Assembly: GCA_037954325.1 (NCBI GenBank)
Contig: JBBMNZ010000009.1
Coordinates: forward strand, 15,658,286-15,722,285
Length of the DNA: 64,000 nt
Direction of reading: 5' to 3'
From: Fistularia commersonii
Taxonomy: Eukaryota > Chordata > Actinopteri > Syngnathiformes > Fistulariidae
Every line of letters starts with the position of its first letter. Position 1 is the stretch's first letter. Shown piece by piece: positions 12,801 through 22,559 of the stretch. The notes below the pieces were generated by a model that was not told the DNA's origin, made no database searches, and saw only the letters and a program-made list of their open reading frames with translations. The position numbers were made by a program, and so were the translations under genes.

Positions 12801-15800
12801 ACAAACAAGCTTACGTGTGTTAGCTTAGACAAAGACGCTTCAAACTAGCTTACCTGTGCTAGCTTAGACAGAGACGCTACAAACAAGCTTACTTGTGTTA
12901 GCCTAGACAAAGACGCTTCAAACTAGCTTACCTGTGCTAGCTTAGACAAAGACGTTTCAAACTAGCTTACCTGTGCTAGCTTAGACAGAGACGCTTCAAA
13001 CTAGCTTACCTGTGCTAGCTTAGACAGAGACGCTTCAAACTAGCTTACCTGTGTTAGCTTAGACAGAGACGCTTCAAGCTAGCTTACTTGTGTTAGCTTA
13101 GACAGAGACGCTTCAAGCTATCTTACCTGTGCTAGCTTAGACAGAGACGCTTCAAGCTATCTTACCTGTGTTAGCTTAGACATAGATGCCACGAAGTAGC
13201 TTACCTGTGTTAGCTCAGACAAAGACACTTCAAACTGGCTTACCTGTGTTAGCTTAGACTAGGACGCTTCACACTAGCTTACCTGTGCTAGCTTAGACAA
13301 ACACGCTTCAAACTAGCTTACCTGTGTTAGCTCAGACAAAGACACTTCAAACTGGCTTACCTGTGTTACCTTAGACAAAGGTGCTTCAAACTAGCCTACC
13401 TGTGTTAGCTTAGACAAAGGTGCTTCAAACTAGCTCACCTGTGTTAGCTTAGACAGAGACGCTTCAAGCTAGCTTACTTGTGTTAGCTTAGACAGAGACG
13501 CTTCAAGCTATCTTACCTGTGTTAGCTTAGACAGAGACGCTTCAACCTGTGTTAGCTTAGACATAGATGCTACGAACTAGCTTACCTGTGTTAGCTTAGA
13601 CAAAGACACTTCAAACTAGCTTACCTGTGTTAGCTTAGACTAGGACGCTTCACACTAGCTTACCTGTGCTAGCTTAGACAAACATGCTTCAAACTAGCTT
13701 ACCTGTGCTAGCTTAGACAAAAACACTTCAAACTAGCTTAATTGTGTTACTTAGACAAAGACGCTTCAAACTAGCTTACCTGTGCTAGCTTAGACAGAGA
13801 CGCTTCAAACAAAGCTAGGCTGCTTAATAGTGCTAACTTGGACACAAATAACAGCTTGTTGTTGATCCCAGAGCAGGACCAAGGTAGACGTTTACATTTT
13901 ATTATTCTAGTAGTGGATGAGATTCACCAAAGAGCCCCAAACTGATTTGATAACAATTCTTTGAGCCCTGTAAATGTCCTGCAGGGCCGGTGCTTCGTCG
14001 GCCATCTGGGATTAGCGATCCGTCCCTGCTGGTTCCATCCAAAGTCATTTTTTTGATGTTATTGATTCTGACTGAAATCCAAAGTCTTTGTGTTATTTAC
14101 TTCCTGGTCACATGGGACGTGGTGTCTGTTGACCAGGCGATCGATCGGTTCAATATTTGTCTTTTTTTTTAGTTACTTAGTTAAAAAACAAGAGAGAACA
14201 TCAATAAAACTCCCCTAAGACGGCCGTGTGACATCATATTTCAAGATAATTACCAAATATGTGATGGGTCAGAACCCACCAGCCGGGTTCTAAGGACACG
14301 GCCCAGCTAGGATTTGCTACCAGGAAGTAGCCTATTTTGCACAGGAAGTAAGGGGAAGACGGCAACATGGAAAGCGGCGAGTTGCTAAAGCGTCAACCGC
14401 GGGCTAGCAGACGCACTACCGCTACTTCGCCAGTGTGAAGAACCCCGTTAGCGGTCGGCTAACTCCAAAATGGCCAGAAGAGCTCATACCTCTGTGTCAG
14501 CCCGTATCTGGGGACTGAAGATCTGCTAATGCTAATGCTAATGCTAACGCTGATGCTAATGCTAATGCTAATGCTAACCCACATGCACAGAGAAATGGCA
14601 AAGTTACTGAAAAGGTTGTTGGAACTGCAAAAAGCTACTACTGTGAGGAAGAAATATTGTCATAATATCAGACTATATTTTAATTTAATATGTGAAAATT
14701 GACATGGAGCTGAATTATAATTTCATTTTAATTTAATTTTTAATTTTTTTTTTTTTTTAATTTTCCACAAGTCTGTATTTTTTTTACCTTTTTTTTTTCT
14801 TTTTCTTCCAGCACGAAACTTCAACGTGGATAAATCCGAGGCCATGATCAGGAAGGTAACAGGACTGAGTGATTGATCCATCGATTTATTTATTCATTGA
14901 TTTCTTTATTCATTTATTTATTTTTCCTTTTCTTAATTCTTTGCCCACACGATGTGGAGAAATAAATAAAGATATAAAAACAAAGCGAAAGCAAAAATGT
15001 TTCAACACATATATATTTTAATGTTTTAATTTATTGTTGGAATTTTTGGCTTCCCTTGTTTTCCATACAAAAGAAAGTAGATGATGTCATAATAAATAAA
15101 TACATGAAAATATAGAGAAATCAATTCTGTAAATAAGTAAAAATAATGGCTTATTAAATGGATTTCTCTATTTTTTTTTCTCATTTATTTATTTGTCCTT
15201 TTCCTAATTCTTTGCCACCGCACGTGGAGAAATAAAAAATATAAAATTAAAGGAAAAAACAAAATTTTTTTAAAAAATATATCTATATATTTACTTTTAA
15301 TTTGTTTTTTGGCGTCCTTTGTCTTCCATACAAAAGAAGGTAATTAGTTAATGTTGTAATGAATTAAAAAAAAAATGAATCAAAATTATTTGTTTTTTTG
15401 AACTGATTTATCTATTTTTTTATTCGTTTATTTAATTTTCCTTTTCCTAATTCTTTGCCCACAGCACATGGAGAAATAAAAAAAACATAAAAATAAAGGA
15501 AAAAACAAAAATATTTCAAAAAATATATCTATATATTTACTTTTAATTTGTTTTTTTGGCATCCTTTGTCTTCCAAAAGAAGGTAAAAAGTAAATGTTGT
15601 AATAAAAAAATTAAAAAAAAAAAAGAATCAAAATTATTTGTTTTTTTGAATTGATTTATCTATTTTTTATTTGTTTAATTCATTTTCCTTTTCTAATTCT
15701 TTACCTCCAGCACGTGAGGAAATAAAAAACACAGAAAAAGAAATCAAAAATATGTTTTTATTGAATAAATTTATCCAATTTTTTTTTAAATTTGTCGATT

Positions 15801-18800
15801 TACTTTTGGTTTATTTCTGACCCGACAAATAAATGTAAAAAGTAAAAACATGCGTCTCCTCCCGGCAGCACCTGGAGTTCAGACGCCAGATGAAGGTGGA
15901 CTCCATCATCTCCGCCTGGAGGCCTCCTGAGGTTTGTGGCGGCGGCGGCGGCGGCGGAGGGGGTGGAGCCTCCGGCCGCCGCCGCCGCCGCTCACGTTGG
16001 CGTCCGTCAGGTGATCGAGCGCTTCGTGTCGGGCGGGATGTGCGGCTACGACCGGGACGGCGCCCCCGTCTGGTACGACCTGGTCGGGCCGCTGGACCCC
16101 AAAGGCCTCCTGATGTCGGCCTCCAAGCAGGACTTCATGAAGACCAAGATCAGGCACACGGAGATCCTGCACAGGGAGTGTCTGCAGCAGACGCTCAAGG
16201 TCTCGACTCAACTCCTAACTCCTCACCTCCTTGTGTCCTACCTCCTCACCTTCTGGGCTGTACCATCTCCTTGTCACCTCCTCACCACCTACACCGTCAC
16301 CTCCTTATCTCCTCACCTCCTCACCTCCTTGTGTCCTACATCCCCAGCATCTTCTTTCCTACCTCCTCACCTCCTTGTGTCCTCACCTCCTCGCTCCTCC
16401 CTGGTCCTCCTGACCTTAACGTGAGCTCCTCGTCCTCCTCAGCTGGGGAGGAACATCGAGGCCGTGACGCTGATCTACGACTGCGAAGGTCTGGGGCTGA
16501 AGCACCTCTGGAAGCCGGCGGTGGAGACGTACGGCGAGGTGGGCGCCGCTCGGAAGCTCCGGCAGAAGCTCCTGCAGAAGGTCCTGCAGAAGGTCCTGCA
16601 GGAGGTCCTTCAGAAGGTCCTTCAGAAGGTCCTTCAGAAGGTCCTGCAGAAGGTCCTGCAGGAGGTCCTTCAGAAGGTCCTGCAGAAGGTCCTGCAGAAG
16701 GTCCTGCAGAAGCTCCTGCAGGAGGTCCTTCAGAAGGTCCTTCAGAAGGTCCTGCAGAAGGTCCTCACCCTGTGGTGTCTCCAGATCCTGACGATGTTCG
16801 AGGAGAACTACCCCGAGGGGCTGAAGAGGGTGTTCCTCATCAAAGGTAGGAGGTCGGACGCTCCTCGCCGAACCGTCTCCTTGGCGTTACCGTGGCGACA
16901 GAAGTCGGCGGCGCCGTCCCGTTGCCGCGGAGCCGGGTGGCGTCGGTGAAGGCTGACGTAACCACGGCAACGGTGGTCTCAAAGGAAAAGGACTCTCGCA
17001 ACCAATGGCGCGGATGCACCGAGAAGCATTCATTCATTCATTCATTCATTCATTTACTCATTAATTCGTTCATTCATTCATTCATTTACTCATTCATTCA
17101 TTCATTCATTCGTTTTTTTGTTTGTTCGTTAATTAATTCATTCATTCATTCATTCGTTTTTTGTTTGTTCGTTCATTCATTCATTCATTTACTTATTCAT
17201 TCGTTCATTCATTCATTCATTAGTTTGTTCGTTCATTCATTCATTCATTGATTCATTTACTCATTCATTCGTTCATTCATTCATTAGTTTGTTCATTCAT
17301 TCAATCATTCGTTCTTTAGTTTGTTCGTTCATTCATTCATTTGTTAATTCACTCATTCATTCATTCATTCATTCATTTGTTAGTTTGTTCATTAATTAAT
17401 TCATTCATTTCTGAAGTTCATTCGTTCGTTCATTCATTCGTTAATTCAATTGTTCATTTACTAGTTAATTAATTCCTTCATTCATCAATTCATTTTTTGT
17501 TCATTGATTTGTTCATTCATTCATTCATTCAATGTTCATTCAATGTTTGTTTATTCGTTCATTCATTTATTGTTCATTTATTCATTGTTCATTTATTCAT
17601 TGTTCATTTAGTTCAGTCATTTATTCAATCATTTACTCATTAGCTCATGCATTCATTCATTCAGTGGTTTGTTCATTCATTCATTCATTTGTTACTTTAT
17701 TCGTCAGTTCATTCTTTCATCAGTTGTTCCTTCATCCATTCACCCTGATCTTCTCCCTGTTCCAAGTGGAACCAAACGGTCTTCATGTTACTTTCCAAGC
17801 TGGCTTTCATTCATCCACACGAACAATAACGTCTCTTCTTCCGCAAAGACTCGACACCTTTGCTCGTTAGCTTCGTCCCCCTTTAGCCACGTCGGGCGTC
17901 TTTAGCTCATCTTGTTCTTCAGGATGTTTTATCTGCGTGGTCGTGTCTGACGAGACCTTCTGTTATTCCACCGCAGCTCCCCGACTCTTCCCGATGGCCT
18001 ACAACCTCATCAAGCACTTCCTGAGTGAGGAAACCAGGCGCAAGATCCTGGTCTTGGGAAGTAAGGTCCTCCGCCGTTCGCCGTCCGTGCGGTTCGGCCC
18101 TCCCGATAACCCCGTTGATGGCGTACCGTTGCTGGTCGCAGGCGACTGGCAGGACGTCCTGCGCGAGCACATCGACCCCGAGCAGCTCCCCGTCGTCTAC
18201 GGAGGAACCCTCGCCGACCCGGACGGAGACCCGCGCTGCAGAACCATGGTAAGCGGAAGGGGCAGGACTTGTATGCCCGTCGGGCGGGCGGTCGGAATAA
18301 CCGGCAATTGTCGCGGTTCCAGATCAACTACGGCGGAACGGTACCGAGGTCCTACTACGTCCGGGACTCGGTGAAGGTGGACTACGACTCCAGCGTGACC
18401 GTCGGTCGCGGATCCGTCCTGCAGCTGGAGTTCGACGTGGCCACGGCGTGGAGCCTGCTGAGGTTCCTCCCCTCCTTCTTTGGTGTCCCGCACTTCCACT
18501 TTGTACCACAAGGGGGCGCCGCGTTTGCCTTTTGTCTGGGTCTTGTTTGGCGCCCGAGCATTTTTTTGGACACAGTTTTTGCTAGTTTTGCGCAACATTT
18601 TCCTGCAAATTTAACTTCTCCAACGTCGAGGGAATGTTTTTTGTTTCTTGATAGCGTCTTCGATCGCTCTCTAGTCCTGAGTCCCTCGAGGGGGGCGTGG
18701 CTTGGTGAACCGCAGTGGCTATTAGCGTGCTATTGTTAGCGCTGCTGTTAGTATTAGCACGGCATCCTTTGTGCCCGTCCCTCCTCACAGCTGGTCGAGG

Positions 18801-20974
18801 CGGACGGCCGCCCACGTCGAGCCGGTTGTCGCTAAGCGCTAAAACCCGATTCGTCTCTTTCCCTCGGCAGGTGGCAGTTCGCTAGCGAAGGAGCCGATAT
18901 CGGTTTCGGGGTTTACCGGCGCACCGAGACAGGCGACGGCCAGAAGGTGGCCGACATGGCGCAGGTTCTCCCGAGCCAACGTTACAACGCCCACCTGGTG
19001 CCCGAGGACAGCAGCCTGACCTGCCCCGAGCCGGGGGTTTGTGAGTAGCGGCTAGCTTAGCTTAGCTCAGTCATGCTGTGTCAATATCCACCCTGGACGT
19101 GCGAAGCTGCGAGGCTTCAGATGTGAGAACGCAGGCTGGAAAATATCTCGATAAAGGCTAGTGGACGCGAGCGTGGGTGCTACGCTCGGCTAGCTTCATA
19201 ATTAAGGGCGCTATGCAGCAAAAACTAATTTGTTAGCTGTTGGGAATTGTTGCACGCGGCTAGCCTTGCGGGAAGGGACGTTAGCCACCGGCGAAATGAT
19301 TATTTGACCAATGAGAGGCTTTGTTTACCATCTGACACCTCAACCCCAGCTGCTAGCTGCTAGCACACCGTTTGCTAGCAGCACAACACAAACAAAACCC
19401 CCATGAACAACATGACCGTAGTGTTAGCTTAGCTAAATGCTACCATTGGGTGATTGCCCTGTGTGTGCAAGTGCTGCCATCTAGTGGCCAATGCCGGTAA
19501 AGAATAAGAATAAGAACAACTTTATTTATCCCGAAAGAAATTGTTGCGGCAGAGTTTCAAGAAAAATATAACAATAATAAATAATAGTAGAAAATTGTAT
19601 TTAAAAAAACGGAAATAAGAAATACAAATAAACTATTCAGAGTCGAGGATTATGAAAAAATATTGTACATTTAGCAGTTATTGTTATTGTTATTGTACAT
19701 TTAGCATTTAGCTGTTATGAAAGCACCCGTATGATTATAACCGTTGTGTTGTTTTTGTTATTACTAGTATTATTATTATTCAATTTGGCTCTTTAGTCAC
19801 CCTGGTGTTATTGTTCGTCTGTGTGTTTTAATTTAAAATATTTATTCATTGTTCTAAACTCCTGCTTGAGCCTTTGCAAAAAAAAAAAATTTTTTTTTTT
19901 TTTTTTGCAATTTCATAACTTTATTTGACTGAGCAGCTGCATAAATATTAATGGTAATAATTAAAAAAGGGTTTTATTTTAAAATACAGCTCAACTTTGG
20001 AAATTGGACGACTGCATTCAGAGCATCATAAGAATAAGAACATCTTTATTTATCCCGAAGGAAATTGTTGTGGTAGTTACAAGAAAAATGTAACAATAAT
20101 AAATAATAGTAGAAAATTGTATTAAAAAAAGAGAATAACAAATACAAATAAACTATTCAGTGTCGAAGAGAATAAAAAAATATTGTACATGTAGCTGTTA
20201 TGAAAGCACCCTTATGTTTTTTACTGTTGTGTTGTTTTTGTTTTGATTTAAAATATCTATTCATTGTTCTAAACTCCTGCTTGAGCCTTTGCAAAAAAGA
20301 AAATATATATATATTTTTTTTCAAATTCATTACTTATTTGACTGAACAGCTACATAAATATTAATGCTAATAATTAAAAAAAAGGATTTTATTTTAAGAT
20401 ACAGCTCAACTTTGGAAATTGGACGACTGCATTCAGCGCATCATAAGAATAAGAACAACTTTATTGGAAAGGACATTGTTGTGGCAGAGTTTCAAGTAAA
20501 AACATAACAATAATAAATAATAGCAGGAAGGAGGGAGAATAAGAAATACAAATAAAACCACAAAGTGTCAAAGTCGGGGCTATAAAGTGTTTTAAGGTCT
20601 TTAAAAGTACAAAGATTTGAAGATTCCCTTCGGCTGAAGGAAGAGGAATTAAAAAGTCTGATGGGTATTAGCATAACAGCTAGCGTTAGCATCAACTCAG
20701 TGACGCGACGTGTATTTTGTAAAACCGCTCCTCGACGTTTATTCACAAAAACACAGACGTGCGACGGGAAGCTTTGACGATTTAAAACGTGGTTCCACGT
20801 GGAAGGTTGTGACGCCGCCGCCGCTCGTCCTCCATGTTTTCCGCAGACGTCCTTTGCTTCGACAACAGCTACAGCTTCCTGCAGTCCAAGAAGGTGAGCT
20901 ACAGGGTGGAGGTTCTCCCTCCTCCGGACGACCACGCCAGTCCGGCCGACCGCGGAGACAGGAGGCTGCAGTGA
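6857..20974 (+). CDS. SEC14L2-like: SEC14-like lipid-binding protein (CRAL-TRIO + GOLD), SEC14L2/3/4 group
   Basis: Twelve exons join in frame: 6857-6910, 7832-7907, 14812-14855, 15869-15931, 16011-16199, 16443-16538, 16785-16845, 17977-18060, 18142-18248, 18323-18462, 18871-19040, 20847-20974. They total 1212 nt, or 403 residues plus stop, equal to the human SEC14L2 length as I remember it. The start MSGRIGDLSAKQ is the family N-terminus. CRAL-TRIO N occupies about residues 1-70, the lipid-binding CRAL-TRIO domain 76-250 (GGMCGYDRDGAPVWYD, IYDCEGLGLKHLWKP, VVYGGTLADPDG), and a GOLD domain about 275-385 (WQFASEGADIGFGVY, YNAHLVPEDSSLTCPEPGVY). Family members are cytosolic proteins that bind and exchange small lipids such as tocopherol, squalene or phosphoinositides; the ligand cannot be read here. 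Donors after exons 4, 5 and 10 are weak (GTTTGT, GTCTCG, GTTCCT). The exact paralogue is uncertain. Confidence 0.95.
7500..8900 (+). repeat. Degenerate GCTAAC / TATAAAGTAG minisatellite in SEC14L introns 1-2
   Basis: Many imperfect copies of a roughly 30-40 bp unit carry the words CTAGCTAAC and TATAAAGTAGTACAAA. They occur either side of exon 2 (7832-7907) and also upstream of the gene at about 6100-6480. Divergence is high, so I cannot fix a consensus by eye. Confidence 0.6.
8920..9625 (+). mobile_element. Unclassified interspersed element with retroposon-like tail
   Basis: This is a non-satellite block inside SEC14L intron 2. Its 3' end (about 9565-9622) reads CTTGAAAAGCGCTATACAAA followed by a (TTA)n run, a tail shared by many fish non-LTR elements. 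No reverse transcriptase was found. The left boundary is a guess, and the class is uncertain. Confidence 0.4.
9715..10262 (+). repeat. 22-bp minisatellite in SEC14L intron 2
   Basis: About 24 head-to-tail copies of a unit like AAAATCAGAGCTGAACTAGC plus TT. They vary at a few positions (AGAGCTGAAC, AGAGCAGAAC, AGAGCTAATC). Some units are one base shorter, which gives a mild 21/22-bp alternation. The core word CTAGCTT is shared with the 39-bp array at 12790. Confidence 0.95.
10263..11915 (+). other. AT-rich intronic DNA without a gene
   Basis: This part of SEC14L intron 2 begins with decaying copies of the 22-bp repeat words (to about 10700) and continues as AT-rich unique sequence. I see no exon or recognisable element. 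Confidence 0.6.
11916..12145. mobile_element. Short hAT-type MITE remnant
   Basis: The left end reads AAGGGGTGCCCAACAG. The right end carries AGTAGCTCGCAAGCCAAAAA followed by AGTGTT, which resembles the reverse complement of a CAGGGGTGCCCAAC...GGCTTGCGAGCTACTT terminus seen in many vertebrate hAT miniature elements. Both termini are decayed and no target-site duplication is clear. It carries no transposase. Confidence 0.5.
12785..13815 (+). repeat. 39-bp minisatellite in SEC14L intron 2
   Basis: About 26 tandem copies of a 39-bp unit that reads CTTACCTGTGTTAGCTTAGA, then CAAAGACGCTTCAAACTAG. A few copies are truncated (near 13540). Variant bases (GTGCTAGC or GTGTTAGC, CAGAGACG or CAAAGACG) occur in clusters, as expected from local unit duplication. 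Confidence 0.95.
13816..14811 (+). other. End of SEC14L intron 2
   Basis: Mostly unique sequence. A short GCTAAT hexamer run lies at about 14527-14577. T-rich tracts at about 14745 and 14780-14810 provide the polypyrimidine tract of exon 3. No exon other than the one at 14812 was seen. Confidence 0.6.
14890..15730 (+). repeat. Approx. 245-bp tandem repeat in SEC14L intron 3, four copies
   Basis: Four diverged copies spaced about 245-270 bp share the block TTTCCTTTTCCTAATTCTTT, then GCCCACAG-type bases and CACATGGAGAAATAAA, then an AT-rich segment with TTTGTCTTCCATACAAAAGA. Copies start near 14925, 15195, 15440 and 15685. In the third and fourth copies the block ends in a consensus-like AG acceptor (15464, 15710). 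Confidence 0.85.
15932..16010 (+). repeat. 79-nt intron 4 of SEC14L containing an inverted (GGC)n/(GCC)n
   Basis: This very short intron carries a GGC run at about 15938-15957 and, after a short GC-rich loop, a GCC run at about 15975-15990. The two arms are complementary, so the intron RNA could form a GC-rich hairpin between donor and acceptor. Confidence 0.85.
16200..16442 (+). repeat. CCTCCTCACCTCCT-rich pyrimidine repeat filling SEC14L intron 5
   Basis: The 243-nt intron is made of imperfect copies of a CTCCTCACCTCCTTGTGTCC unit. Its length is a multiple of three, but an in-frame TGA at 16422-16424 would stop translation if it were retained. Confidence 0.85.
16558..16768 (+). repeat. 12-bp minisatellite filling SEC14L intron 6
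   Basis: About 17 copies of GTCCTGCAGAAG and its variants (GTCCTTCAGAAG, GTCCTGCAGGAG). The period of 12 keeps the reading frame of the flanking exons, in which it reads Lys-Val-Leu-Gln repeatedly with no stop. The whole intron 16539-16784 is 246 nt. Confidence 0.97.
17027..17745 (+). repeat. (ATTC)n tetranucleotide array in SEC14L intron 7
   Basis: About 700 bp of TTCA/ATTC repeat interrupted by GTTTGTTCGTT and ATTTACTC variants. Open frames through it are low-complexity and not genes. Confidence 0.97.
19503..19700 (+). mobile_element. Dispersed retroposon-like repeat, copy 1
   Basis: It begins AAGAATAAGAACAACTTTAT, then TTATCCCGAAAGAAATTG, and continues with a TTTCAAG...AACAATAATAAATAATAG body. 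The same order of words recurs at about nine places in this window. It lies in SEC14L intron 11. The reverse orientation at 37915 ends in GATAAATAAAGTTGTTCTTA plus a (TTCTTA)n tail, as in 3' ends of non-LTR retrotransposons. Confidence 0.65.
20027..20200 (+). mobile_element. Dispersed retroposon-like repeat, copy 2
   Basis: Same word order as copy 1 (AAGAACATCTTTATTTATCC, then CGAAGGAAATTGTTGTGG). Flanking DNA is also shared with copy 1: the stretch with CTCCTGCTTGAGCCTTTGCA occurs at about 19857 and 20272. This part of intron 11 is therefore locally duplicated. Confidence 0.65.
20445..20690 (+). mobile_element. Dispersed retroposon-like repeat, copy 3
   Basis: This copy retains the 3' part with GAAGATTCCCTTCGGCTGAA and GGAAGAGGAATTA, also seen near 47800, 48350 and 60970. 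The CCCGAAGG word is shortened. It lies about 160 bp upstream of SEC14L exon 12. Confidence 0.65.
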
Positions 20975-21079
20975 TGGCGCCGCGGCGAGCGTCCGGATTC
21001 TTCCGGAAGGAGCGGGTGGATCGGACATCAAACGGACCCGCGAGCCTTTCGTTTAACTTCAAAGAGACGCTGAGTTAAC

Positions 21080-22200
21080 GGACTTTGAATTAGAATCAGA
21101 GAACCGTGATTTTTAATGTCATAGATGCTGATTTCACATCATAGAGATTTTGTTTGACATCGTAGACACTGTGGTTTGACATCAAAGAGACTTTGATGTA
21201 GCTTCAAAGGTAACGATTTAACATCAGAGAGAGAGAGAGAGAGAGAGTTTTAAGATCACTTAAAGTCTTAAAGACTGTGATTTAACATCGAAAAACATTG
21301 AAGAGGCTATGAATTATAATCGCGATTTAACGTCATAGACACTTTGTTTGACATCAAAGAGACTGTGATGTTTGAAGGATCAAAGAGGTAATGATTCAAC
21401 ATCACAGAGATTTTGTTTTAACATCATTTAGTCTGTGATTTATCATCATCAAGACTGTGCTTTAACATCACAGACTGATTTATTATCATAAACCATGATT
21501 TTAACATCGTATAGACTGTTTGACATCATAGACTTTGGTTTGACACCAAAGGGACTTTGATGTAGCATCAAAGGTAACGATTTAACATCACAGAGAGTTT
21601 GTTTTAACATCATTTAGTCAGTGATTTATCATCATCAAGACTGTGATTTAACATCACAGACTGATTTTAACATCATAGAGACTGTTTGACATCATAGACT
21701 TTGGTTTGACATCAAAGAGACTTTGATGTGACATCACATAGATTTAACATCACAGAGTTCGTTGTAACATCACTCAGATGATAATTTATCATCATCAAGA
21801 CTGTGATTTAACATCACAGACTATGATTTATTATCACAGACCGTGATTTAACATCTTACAGATGTGGCATCAAAGAGATTTAACATCACAGAGACCATGA
21901 TTTAACGTCATAGGCGCCGATCATAGGGAATTTCATTTGACATCATAGAGACCGTAACATCACAAATAGATTTAACATCACAGAGACTACGATTTAACAT
22001 CATGTTTGATGTTGATTTTGCGTCATAGAGGCTCATTGAACATCAAGGGCTGCGGTTTCACATCAAAGAGACACTAAAATACCATCATAGAAGTCTTTTT
22101 TTTTGAGACGCGACGTGGATTTGACGTCATTTGAACTGATTCAACATCACAGAGGCTTCGATGTCACATCATTTAACATGAGAGAGAACGTCTCTTTGAA
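21080..22200 (+). repeat. TTTAACATCA-based minisatellite downstream of SEC14L
   Basis: About 1.1 kb of a diverged 25-32 bp repeat carries ACATCATAGAGACT, TGTGATTTAACATC and TTTGACATCA words. It begins within about 110 bp of the stop codon, so it may be part of the 3' UTR. An AATAAA hexamer at about 22385 is a candidate polyadenylation signal. Confidence 0.85.
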
Positions 22201-22559
22201 GTTCAAAGGGACGACTCACCGTTTCTAAAAACCACACGTTGGGATGGAAACATCAATCGGTTTCCGAGGAAAGAAAAATGAAACAGGAGCCTTTTTTTTA
22301 ATTTTCTTACTCAGTTTCACAATTTTTTTTATTTCAGTCCAAATGAAAGTGTTGACGTTTGGTCTGTCGGTGAATATTTCTATAAATAAAGGAAATGTGA
22401 TTGGTATTTAACTCTTTGATAATGGCTGGAAAATCAAACTAAATTCATTTCAAGGGAGTTAAAGATTTTATTTCCTCTCAGTCAGTTTGACTTTTGTTTA
22501 AAAATCGGCCCTCGTTTGCTCTGAATGTAATTACTTTTGTATTAAACTTGGTACCAGGG

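Noticed and set aside
9715..13815. CRISPR-like array of regularly spaced short repeats
   Set aside because: The units are contiguous without unique spacers, and the context is a vertebrate intron. These are ordinary minisatellites.
15890..16849. A 319-codon plus-strand frame across SEC14L exons and introns
   Set aside because: It runs through introns in a frame different from that of the SEC14 protein. Its composition is GC-rich low complexity.
17027..17745. Open frames of His/Ser/Phe/Ile repeats in the ATTC array
   Set aside because: This is translation of a tetranucleotide repeat within SEC14L intron 7.
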